64,000 nucleotides of DNA from Stenotrophomonas rhizophila (GTDB taxonomy: Bacteria; Pseudomonadota; Gammaproteobacteria; Xanthomonadales; Xanthomonadaceae). The stretch is from positions 2,962,283-3,026,282 of the forward strand of contig NZ_CP007597.1 of assembly GCF_000661955.1 (NCBI RefSeq), given 5' to 3'. Shown piece after piece: positions 26,472 to 34,311 of this stretch. Position 1 is the stretch's first letter; every line of letters begins with the position of its first letter. The notes under the pieces were generated by a model. That model made no database searches and was not told the DNA's origin. It worked only from the letters and a program-made list of their open reading frames with translations. The position numbers were made by a program, and so were the translations under genes.

Positions 26472-28082
26472 GTGCGACTGGATTGGTGGAAAGACGGGCT
26501 TCAGGTGAACCTTCACATTCGTCCGGCTGGATTCGTGTTGGCTGCTGTGTACGCCATCGCCTGCTGGGCCGCGCGCCAACTGTCACTGGATCAGTTCTAC
26601 CTGCCCGCTGGCGTTCGTGTAGCAGCGGTTCTGTTGTGCCCGCCGCGGTTGTGGCCCTATCTGTTGTTGGGCGAATACGCCTACTTCGCGCAGATGCGTT
26701 ACCCGATGGTCGAAAAGTACGGGCTCACCTGGGTGATCCTGGCGTCGGCCAGTTTGATGCCGGCGGTGATGCTGATAGTGCGGTTGCACCGAAAGATGAT
26801 GGCCGCCACCAAGACCATGTGGTTGATCTCCGTCGCGGCAGCATCGGCGGTCGTGGTGACATCGCTGAACATCGCTCTCTCCGAACTACTCTGGCCCATT
26901 CCCCCGGAAATGCCAGCGGCAACCGGTATAGCGCGTTACATCGTGGGTGACTTCATCGGCATCCTGACGGTTGCCCCCCTTGCCCTGCTCTGGGCACGTC
27001 GACATGCCGAACCGGAATGGACCACCGCATTTCGCAGGCAGACCCTCGCGGCTCTGTCGCTGATGTTACTGCTTGGGATTTCGGCCATGTTGATTCCGGC
27101 TGAATCGGCCACGGCAAAGACCAGCGCGCAATTGTTGATGGCCGTCCCGGCGATCGCACTGACCTGCCTGCACGGCTGGCGTGGCGCGGCCATTGGAGTA
27201 CCGGCACTGAACCTGATCATTGGGCTGACTACCCCGGGCCCATATCCGTCGTCATTTGATCCTGCAACCTTCGCCACCCAGCAGGTCATGGCGATCGCAG
27301 GTGCGGCGCTGTTTGTGCTGGGCGCGCGCATCACGCATTACTACCATCGCTACCGCATCCGGGATGTCGATGAGAAAAACGCCATCAAGCTCGCCAGAAG
27401 CTCGCACAGAGCGAGCGAAATGGACCTGCGCGAGCGTGCGATCCACCTGAAGAAACTGGGTGATGGCATCGACATGTCTCTCACCGAAGTGGTGAACTGG
27501 CTCAAGCAACAAGGCCACCATGCAATCGCAACGAGCCTCCTGCATACCTCGGCCGTGCATTCGCGCCAGTTCCGTGAGCAAGCCAGCATGGTGTACCCCA
27601 CGGCACTTGAACAAGTGGGTTTGTACGTGGCGCTGCAAGCGGGCGGCGTGCGCGAGGCATGGGACCTCACCCACCGGGTGGTCCGCCCCCAACTGGCCGG
27701 TGACCCGTGTCAGTTGAGCATTGAAGTTCAGCTTGCCACTTATCGCGCACTCACAGACTGCGTCTCGCTACTGCTGAAGCACGAATCTGGACAGATCCGG
27801 GTTCGGGCACGGTGTGGTCGATTCGAAGGAAGGAGCGGAATACTGGTAGCGGTGGCACTACTGGATGCCAAGCGCGCACTTTCCGGAGCGACAGAAGCAC
27901 TGGCCATGGAGCGACTGGCTGGGCGAGTACTCGCCTACGGCGGGGTTATCCAGTGCCGCCAGAACCGAATACGGATGGTTCTGATGGAAGGTCCGACAAG
28001 AGCCGCTTCCGAAATTCCGGATTACAGTGGATTCGCGTCTGTCGGGGCCTCTGGAAGTGGCAGCCATCAGGCGCTGACCTGA
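26472..28082 (+). CDS. MASE1-domain membrane sensor with degenerate kinase-like C-terminus
   Basis: A 536-residue protein. The first 300 residues hold about eight hydrophobic helices of MASE1 type (AARQLSLDQFYLPAGVR, a sensory membrane domain). The C-terminal 200 residues are cytoplasmic: a helical segment (LARSSHRASEMDLRERAIHL) and a domain with weak likeness to UhpB/NarX-type ATPase folds (ATYRALTDCVSLLLKHESG; ERLAGRVLAYGG). I see no phospho-acceptor His motif or G-boxes, so it may not be an active kinase. The GTG at 26472 has GGAGGG 5 bases upstream and is chosen over the in-frame ATG at 26382. It may be a stand-alone regulator. Confidence 0.72.
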   Translation: MRLDWWKDGLQVNLHIRPAGFVLAAVYAIACWAARQLSLDQFYLPAGVRVAAVLLCPPRLWPYLLLGEYAYFAQMRYPMVEKYGLTWVILASASLMPAVMLIVRLHRKMMAATKTMWLISVAAASAVVVTSLNIALSELLWPIPPEMPAATGIARYIVGDFIGILTVAPLALLWARRHAEPEWTTAFRRQTLAALSLMLLLGISAMLIPAESATAKTSAQLLMAVPAIALTCLHGWRGAAIGVPALNLIIGLTTPGPYPSSFDPATFATQQVMAIAGAALFVLGARITHYYHRYRIRDVDEKNAIKLARSSHRASEMDLRERAIHLKKLGDGIDMSLTEVVNWLKQQGHHAIATSLLHTSAVHSRQFREQASMVYPTALEQVGLYVALQAGGVREAWDLTHRVVRPQLAGDPCQLSIEVQLATYRALTDCVSLLLKHESGQIRVRARCGRFEGRSGILVAVALLDAKRALSGATEALAMERLAGRVLAYGGVIQCRQNRIRMVLMEGPTRAASEIPDYSGFASVGASGSGSHQALT

Positions 28083-28138
28083 CGTCCTCTGCACGAGAAC
28101 CTGCAGGTGGATTGCGCCACCCGCAGGCCATTGCCGTA

Positions 28139-28567
28139 TCAGTCGATGGCTTCGACCGACCACAGGACACCTGCTCCACTGCGATACAGGACCAGGGCAA
28201 ACGTCTGATCCTGGTAGACAAGGGACCGCACTGCACTGGCCGGGGCCTGGATAGGCTCTGCTGGCAGTGACACCTGGGCGGAACCATCTCCTGCCGGCAG
28301 TACCCAGAACACGTCCTCTGCGTTGCCGATGATCAGCTGCACTCGCCCTGCAAGATCATTCACTTGGTAATAGGTGATCCCATCCCGCTGAAATCCATAC
28401 AGACGCCAACCGGGGTCCTGACTCAGATTGAGCGCAAGCGGTTGGGACTGGCCCAGGCCTCGCTTTGCGAGCTGCACGCCATGATTATCAGACTGTGCCG
28501 AAGCGAACATCGGCACCGCAGCCAGAATCAAAATACCAAATACGTGTCGAAAATGGGAAATCCGCAC
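28139..28567 (-). CDS. Small secreted protein of unknown function
   Basis: A 142-residue protein with a signal peptide (GILILAAVPMFASAQ, cleavage likely before the Gln) and a mature domain of about 117 residues (PGWRLYGFQRDGITYYQVNDLAGRVQL). It starts at GTG 28567 with GGAGG 7 bases upstream, a strong site. A decayed relative lies at 28918-29345 inside the type VI cassette. It converges with the MASE1 gene. No family was recognised; the paralogy and the place beside the cassette leave open an immunity or envelope role. Confidence 0.7.
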   Translation of the reverse strand: MRISHFRHVFGILILAAVPMFASAQSDNHGVQLAKRGLGQSQPLALNLSQDPGWRLYGFQRDGITYYQVNDLAGRVQLIIGNAEDVFWVLPAGDGSAQVSLPAEPIQAPASAVRSLVYQDQTFALVLYRSGAGVLWSVEAID

Positions 28568-28604
28568 ATTATCCTCCAGGTCGAGTTTAGCGAGGGGTAC
28601 TCCG

Positions 28605-28720
28605 GCGATAGTATCTTCTGCCGCCAGGGGTTGAACAACGACGCACGTCGTAGGCCATAGGACCGCCGTGAGCCAAGGCTAGCTTGCCCCAGTAGCAGAC
28701 GACGCCAGCGATACTATCGC
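28605..28720. repeat. 11-bp inverted repeat spanning 116 bp
   Basis: GCGATAGTATC at 28605-28615 and GATACTATCGC at 28710-28720 are exact reverse complements 94 bases apart, in the gap between the small secreted gene and direct repeat 1. They could be the ends of a small non-autonomous insertion or paired operator sites. No target-site duplication was confirmed. Confidence 0.5.
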
Positions 28721-28841
28721 TTTAGATGGAGCGGCTCGGGGCAAGATTGGGCTTTTGACGCAAATCCGACGGCCGCCACTCTCAAAGCAGGCGAGCACTG
28801 CCGCGATTGGCTGAGGTTGGCTGATCCAGAGCCCCACAGAA

Positions 28842-28909
28842 CCACCCAAAAGCTGCCTGTGAAATCGCCGCTATACCTGCCGACCCACGCGAAATCGAGC
28901 ATACGCAAC
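28842..28909 (+). repeat. Direct repeat 1 at the left edge of type VI cassette 2
   Basis: These 68 bases match 37418-37485 at 61 positions in the same orientation, with no gaps. This copy contains a decayed version of the sigma-28-like promoter (AAAAGCTG - 11 bases - GCCGCTAT) and ends 8 bases before the stop of the pseudogene. The two copies bracket pseudogene, immunity candidate, effector, adaptor and VgrG. Confidence 0.85.
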
Positions 28910-28917
28910 TGGCTATA

Positions 28918-29345
28918 TCACGGGGTCGCTTCGGCCGACCACACTGCATTGGCACCAGTGCCATACAGCACCAGCGAGAACCCTGCGCCCCTATAGACCA
29001 CCCAGCGAGTGACTCACGCAGGTAGCCCCCTACGTGAGCAACAACACTTTCGCCGTGCTCTCGCCTGCGAGCAGCACCCATAACGTCTCATCTGCGTTCC
29101 CGACGACTATGTGCACCCGACCTGCCAGATCATTGACCTGGTAGCAGGAGATGCCATCCCGCCGGAACCCGTACAAGCACCATTCCGGATCCAGGCTCAG
29201 ATCCGGAGCCATCGGCTGGGACTGGCAAGCCCCTGCTCGGCCATCGGGACACCGGAATCGTCGGATTGCGCCGATGCCAGCGCGGGAATCGACGACAGGA
29301 TCAGAACACCCGACTTGAGACCAGTGAGCGGGCCGCGTTGGCGGG
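28918..29345 (-). pseudogene. Frameshifted copy of the small secreted protein
   Basis: Pieces in different frames align with the intact 142-residue protein. SGVLILSSIPALASAQSDD matches its signal peptide. A one-base deletion near 29225 shifts to LSLDPEWCLYGFRRDG and YQVNDLAGRVHIVVGNADE. After a stop near 29038, a further shift gives FSLVLYGTGANAVWSAEA before the stop at 28918. The upstream frame opens at 29535 with an ATGA overlap on the DUF6708 gene, but its first 70 residues show no relation to the intact copy. The remains lie just downstream of the immunity candidate. Confidence 0.8.
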
Positions 29346-29531
29346 CGCCCGGACGGGCTGTGCCGGCAGTCAAACGCACACGATGGCATCGCCGGTCGGC
29401 AGCCTCCTGGTTGCGTCCAATGGCAGGAGCCCCGGCGAGGACTATTTCGGCCGCCGGGTGCTCAGCAGCCGAGCGCATCTCCGCCCAACCGAAGCGCAAA
29501 GGTCGAAACCGAACCCGGCTGTCGACAGGTG

Positions 29532-30641
29532 TCATGACCGCGACTCCCCCATCCCTTGCCTTTCATCCGGTGGGGTCTGACTGCTTTCCTGGCCAACCAC
29601 CTTGACCGTTGACGCCCGCAGCTTGACGGCGATCTCCGGACTGTAGTCGTCTGCTGTTGTCAACTTCGGAACAGGCTCACCAGGCAGTCCTGCGCAACGG
29701 ATGATTCTGGGCCAGTAGGTGGGCCAGCAGAGCAGCAGCGAGAGCCAATGGCAGATGCAGTGCAATATCAGCAAGGGAGACAGGAGAAGGGCGCCCGTGA
29801 GAACGAGCCCCTTGTCTCCATTCCGCCACGACGGCAAGAGGAAGCTCAACGTTGAACGAACCGAATCCCAGGGCCAAGGAAACAGCGCTCTTAAGTGCTT
29901 TGGCTCAGGCACTTCGTCCGGGCCTTCTTCCATGTAACGGCGGATGTATTCCCAGAGTGCTTCAGCACTACCGCGATCATCCAGAGATCCGCCAATCATG
30001 CAGATGTCGTCAAAGCCAGCTCCGGTGCGATGCGATGGCCATCCCAAAAGCAGAGCACCGTCGCCTGCGCCGCTACCCGGCTTACTGCCGCTTATCTCAG
30101 GCAGGACTGCATCCCAAGGAAACGTCACAAGCCCGCCCGCGTAGTTGGGGCGATTGATGTGAACCTGACGGGTTATTCTATTGAATCGAACGACCAGACG
30201 ACGCTGAACAAACACCTCCAGCCTCAGCCATCGCCAGCAATACTTAAAGAATAAGGCATTAACTGTGAGCCAAATAATCCCGAATAGAGGGTAAAAGAAG
30301 TATTCACTTGCAACCACAGGCCGACCAAAAGGATTTATTCCATTGAAAAGACCAACAATGCCGGGAAGCACCATATCCAGCATAATCAGGCACTGCCACA
30401 CGTACATGAGGCCCAGAAAAATAAATGTGATTAGTCCACGCTTGTCTTCCTGCCAAGCCCCTTGAAGGTCGATGCATCGTTCGTTCAGATTGAAAACAGA
30501 ACCCTCGTCCGCCGGAGCTGTTGAAGACCGCTCACACAGCCGACGCTCCATATATAAGTCATCCGCACTAACCTCAGCGTCAGGCCCGTCCACTTCCGAA
30601 TGAAACTTACCCGCCCAACAGAACATTTCCAGAATGTACAT
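29532..30641 (-). CDS. DUF6708-like membrane protein, candidate immunity protein
   Basis: A 369-residue protein with two hydrophobic helices near residues 70-99 and 113-137, a central soluble part (VVRFNRITRQVHINRPNY, then FPWDAV), and another hydrophobic stretch near 290-325. This pattern is that of DUF6708 proteins found beside BTH_I2691/VasX-type effectors. It starts one base after the effector stop. Membrane-bound immunity fits an effector thought to disturb the inner membrane. The DNA is clearly more AT-rich than the flanking core genes. Immunity function is inferred from position and topology. Confidence 0.7.
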   Translation of the reverse strand: MYILEMFCWAGKFHSEVDGPDAEVSADDLYMERRLCERSSTAPADEGSVFNLNERCIDLQGAWQEDKRGLITFIFLGLMYVWQCLIMLDMVLPGIVGLFNGINPFGRPVVASEYFFYPLFGIIWLTVNALFFKYCWRWLRLEVFVQRRLVVRFNRITRQVHINRPNYAGGLVTFPWDAVLPEISGSKPGSGAGDGALLLGWPSHRTGAGFDDICMIGGSLDDRGSAEALWEYIRRYMEEGPDEVPEPKHLRALFPWPWDSVRSTLSFLLPSWRNGDKGLVLTGALLLSPLLILHCICHWLSLLLCWPTYWPRIIRCAGLPGEPVPKLTTADDYSPEIAVKLRASTVKVVGQESSQTPPDERQGMGESRS

Positions 30642-33401
30642 CTATGAATTACCCTTTACTGAAAGATGAACGATCGTCGCAAGCTCTTCAGCCGCGCTCC
30701 CGTATCCCCGTTTCGACTTATCACCTCTGAATACAGTTTTCTCGCACCAATCCTCAAAGTCGTCCGGACTCATGAGAACGATCAGTACAGATAGTCCAAT
30801 CGTGACCCAGCCCAGCCTGCCACCCCAGACCCTAAGCATCAGCATTACCGCCTCATGCGCAGCTATACGAACAGCAACTCCGCTCGACACACGAAAGAAG
30901 GTGCGAGTTGATGCATTCCGGGAGCTCTTCATCATCGCCTGCAGATAGGGCGCAGACCCTGCGAACGCGACGGTGATTGATAGCACGGCCGCCAGAGACG
31001 CCACGATTGCTCTCGATGCGTAGGCAGAAGCTAGTGTGGACTTACCCCGTCGATTCATATCTCTGAATGAGCCCGCATCCAGAATCGCCCCCAACAACCC
31101 AGCCGAGCCCGCCAAGAATCCCCCGTACAGTCCCAGCCGGCCTTTCCATGCGTCGAAGTGCTGGGCCAGCGGACTTCCCGACTGCGCATTTTTCGAAACC
31201 CATCCCGTCGCACCCTCGGCGATCGCCACCACCCCACCGACCAATGCCAAGCCGGATGCAATGAGCGCCCCGCCCTCCCTGCTTACTGGATCGTCGACGC
31301 TGAACTGTTTTCCTCTGACGATCAGGTTTACAGACTCGAAGATCGTGGCCATGAGTAATACACGTCCTTGATATGCACCGCCAGCGCGGCCCTTCGCAGT
31401 TTCCAACCGCACTCCCTCACGGATGGCAATTCCAACTTGTCCTCGCCAGTACGACAGCAACGCACCAGATGTCGGGGTGGCGTGGAAAGCTCCAATTGGA
31501 ATCCCCTGCGCATAAGACCCCATCCTGAGCTGCATTAGCTTGATGAGCAGCTTTAGATACGCCTGATCAGCCTTTGAGTTTGTCGCGGTGGAAAGCATCA
31601 CGCGCCCCCAGCTCACGTACCACGCCATCGAAACACCAATGACATTGCGTTTGAACCAGGCGACTTGGCCGGCTTGCTCACACGCGCGAAGCGCCGAGTC
31701 GGCTTTTGCAAACAGGCCAAGCACCTTGGCTGCGGCGCCATTGGTGGCAGCCACTATCGCCCACTCGTCCTGTTCCCTAGGCGAGACTCTTGCGATCTCC
31801 AGCGCATTGGCTAGTTGCTTTGCAAGGGTCAGGTTGTTGTGCACGAAGACCCGCCAGACAAGGTTTTTCTCATTCAGCGCTGCATCACTCTTCTGAGCGT
31901 CTTCCAGCGTTCTCCACCATTCATCCATTACCTGCCGCGATTGATCGTCCGCGTCCATCCCATTGGTGGCCAGACCTACCTGGATAGCAAATGCCCACCC
32001 CTGTATGAAGTCATCCTGATCATAACTTCGCCATGCCAGTGTCAGCATCTGGCTCCGCAACCAGGCCAGATGATCCACCGCGCGCAGCGACATGGCACTC
32101 TCGCAGACTTCTGCCCTTTCATCGAACTCAGTCAGAATGCTCACCTGCCTGCCATCCAGGCTCGCCTCCGCCTCCTGATAGCGCTCACGCGCACGCAGGC
32201 GTGCAGCTTCAACCTCGGCAGCCCGTAATCCCCATGGATCCAGCTTTTTGGTCATCTTGACGACCTCGATCATCGGCCTCGGGTCCAAGGCGCCCCGGAT
32301 GCCGCGCTGGGCCTCAAGATCGGCAATGGTCCTGTCGAACTCTCGATTGCTTGCATCCTCGGCCGAGCGCTGGGCGTCCTTGATTCGACCGGACAGCACG
32401 CCTTCCTTGATGTCCGCATACTGCCGAGCAGCCAAGTACTTCCATCGATTGTCGACGCCATGGTTATCGACGACGTCCATCCACCCTTCCATGCCTTCCA
32501 TGGCACGGTTCCGCCATGCATTGAGCTCCTGAGTGATGCCGATGGCGTCTTGAAGAGCGATGCCAACGCCGTTCTCGCTCTGCAACAGCGCGAGACTCTC
32601 CCTGAGCACGGGCAACGAAGCGTTCAGGCGGGACTGATAGAACGGCCCGCGCTGGTCATCGCTGAACGCAGGTGGCAACGGTGGGTCGCCTGAATCGCAC
32701 AGCGCCGGAAACGGCTGTTCGTCTAGCGCGCGAATCATGGGGACTTGACCGACCGAATAGCCCGCAATCTGTGAGGCGACCGCATACTCCAACGCAAAGT
32801 ACGAGATGGTAGTAGGAGACAAGAGGTACTGCTCACTCTCGCGCTGATCGGCCCACTTCTGGGGACTGAATCCCTGTAAAGTCCCATCTGCAAGCAGCAC
32901 TTCTGCTTGGGCAATCAACTCACCCTCCTTACCTTCTGACAGCGGGTCCGGCGTAAAGAGCCAGTACGTCATGCTGACCTGTTCTGGCGCGTCAATGGCA
33001 ACCATCAGTGCGTTGGGCGAGGTGGACATGCGTTTGCACGCCAGGCCCGACGTCTTTCGCGCGGGTGGCGTTCCGCGAAAACGCATCAAGCGGCCGCTCG
33101 ATCTTACGTAGTAGCTGTCGATGTACTTGAGTCCGTTGCGCACAAGGACGACATAGAGATAGCCTTCCCTCATCATTCTTATCGCGTACTTGCTACACGT
33201 GAGCTCGGGCAGGGCGTCGCCCGAAGACGGACTGAGCGCCGGCACTCTGGCGAGAATGGTCTCCTCGTCACTGCAAAATGCAGAGTAGCGAAAGGGATGC
33301 ACGAGCAGCCCAGACTTGTCGCAGTTGATGCACTTGCCCTGCTCACACGACGGCACAGCGTTGACCGCAGAGGCTGCGATTCTGTTTTTCATGGTCCACA
33401 T
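30642..33401 (-). CDS. T6SS effector, VasX/BTH_I2691 type membrane toxin
   Basis: A 919-residue protein. The N-terminal part (CEQGKCINCDKSGLLVHPFRY, then ILARVPALSP and MREGYLYVVL) resembles the toxin VasX N-terminal region of T6SS effectors. A long helical middle (about residues 300-680) follows. Four hydrophobic helices lie at roughly 712-735, 755-775, 798-820 and 852-876. VasX-like proteins insert into target membranes and dissipate the potential. The ATG at 33401 with AGGGAG upstream starts one base after the adaptor stop; the frame to 33497 overlaps the adaptor gene and is rejected. Naming rests on domain pattern and neighbours. Confidence 0.8.
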   Translation of the reverse strand: MWTMKNRIAASAVNAVPSCEQGKCINCDKSGLLVHPFRYSAFCSDEETILARVPALSPSSGDALPELTCSKYAIRMMREGYLYVVLVRNGLKYIDSYYVRSSGRLMRFRGTPPARKTSGLACKRMSTSPNALMVAIDAPEQVSMTYWLFTPDPLSEGKEGELIAQAEVLLADGTLQGFSPQKWADQRESEQYLLSPTTISYFALEYAVASQIAGYSVGQVPMIRALDEQPFPALCDSGDPPLPPAFSDDQRGPFYQSRLNASLPVLRESLALLQSENGVGIALQDAIGITQELNAWRNRAMEGMEGWMDVVDNHGVDNRWKYLAARQYADIKEGVLSGRIKDAQRSAEDASNREFDRTIADLEAQRGIRGALDPRPMIEVVKMTKKLDPWGLRAAEVEAARLRARERYQEAEASLDGRQVSILTEFDERAEVCESAMSLRAVDHLAWLRSQMLTLAWRSYDQDDFIQGWAFAIQVGLATNGMDADDQSRQVMDEWWRTLEDAQKSDAALNEKNLVWRVFVHNNLTLAKQLANALEIARVSPREQDEWAIVAATNGAAAKVLGLFAKADSALRACEQAGQVAWFKRNVIGVSMAWYVSWGRVMLSTATNSKADQAYLKLLIKLMQLRMGSYAQGIPIGAFHATPTSGALLSYWRGQVGIAIREGVRLETAKGRAGGAYQGRVLLMATIFESVNLIVRGKQFSVDDPVSREGGALIASGLALVGGVVAIAEGATGWVSKNAQSGSPLAQHFDAWKGRLGLYGGFLAGSAGLLGAILDAGSFRDMNRRGKSTLASAYASRAIVASLAAVLSITVAFAGSAPYLQAMMKSSRNASTRTFFRVSSGVAVRIAAHEAVMLMLRVWGGRLGWVTIGLSVLIVLMSPDDFEDWCEKTVFRGDKSKRGYGSAAEELATIVHLSVKGNS

Positions 33402-33402
33402 T

Positions 33403-34311
33403 TCATCGCTCCCTATGCATGCGAAACAGCGAGTCCCTGATGCACTCCAGCTGCGACTGATCCAGCTGCCCCAATGCCTGCGCAAGTGCCGTTTCATGCT
33501 CGGGTGTATCAGCGATCAAGGCGCGTAGCGCGGGAGCGCAATGCAGCTCGCAGTTCAGTGCGATATCGTGCGCCACGAGCATGGCCTGATCGAGAACGTT
33601 GCGCCTGCGTACATTGGCGATGACGGATGCAGCGAAGTGGTGGGCCCGCTCAAGATCTATGTCGTACCCGCCCAACCCGTTGAGCACCTTCGCGGCGTGG
33701 TTCACCAGGGTTACCCGCGCCAGCTTGAATACGCCGCGCGCGTGCATGTGCAGCGGCTCCAACTCGGTCTGTGGCTGCGCCATCCAACAGAGTTCCCCGG
33801 CGAAACCCAAGCAGGCAATCCGTAGGCCCGATCGAGACAACAGGTGTCGCTGCTGGTCTGAGAGCGCGTAAGGCCAGTGCGGCACTGACATGGAGTCCAT
33901 CATCGGCATGGGGTTCTCTGAGCCGCTACGCTTTTCGTTCTCGAGCAGCCTGCGCAACGTTGCAGCCACGTCGGAGGGCGGCTGCGGGGCTACGATCCAG
34001 GCGACTACGCTGGCACGACGGTGATCGCGCCGTGCGAGCCGGCATTGCTTTGCGGACACTCTCAGGCTCTCTTCGTAGCCCGGTCCCAGGCGGAGCAGCC
34101 GAAGCGGCGCTTTGCCAAAGCCGTCGACCTTGATCTCCCACTGATCCTCTGGCTCGTGTGGATCAAAGTGCGAGCTGATCCCGACCGTGGCATCCAGAAG
34201 CACGTAGAGATGGGCGGATGCCCCCTGCTCACGACGAAGCAGATAGCAAATGTCTGTAAGGTGGCGCACCTCACAAGAGCCGCTTGAGGTCCGGTGGTCG
34301 ATTAGCTTCAT
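33403..34311 (-). CDS. DUF4123 T6SS effector adaptor (Tap/TEC type)
   Basis: A 302-residue cytoplasmic protein with an N-terminal DUF4123-like domain (HLYVLLDATVG near residues 35-45, RLLRLGPGYEESLR, a mid-region LRRLLENEKR) and a helical C-terminus. DUF4123 chaperones load a specific effector onto the VgrG encoded upstream. It overlaps vgrG by 4 bases and abuts the effector, the usual vgrG-adaptor-effector-immunity order. Confidence 0.82.
   Translation of the reverse strand: MKLIDHRTSSGSCEVRHLTDICYLLRREQGASAHLYVLLDATVGISSHFDPHEPEDQWEIKVDGFGKAPLRLLRLGPGYEESLRVSAKQCRLARRDHRRASVVAWIVAPQPPSDVAATLRRLLENEKRSGSENPMPMMDSMSVPHWPYALSDQQRHLLSRSGLRIACLGFAGELCWMAQPQTELEPLHMHARGVFKLARVTLVNHAAKVLNGLGGYDIDLERAHHFAASVIANVRRRNVLDQAMLVAHDIALNCELHCAPALRALIADTPEHETALAQALGQLDQSQLECIRDSLFRMHRER

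Noticed and set aside
29346-29535. Frame starting with an ATGA overlap on the DUF6708 gene as a real coupled gene
   Set aside because: The 112-codon product has no relation to the intact small secreted protein in its first 70 residues and ends at the frameshift, so the overlap is probably chance.
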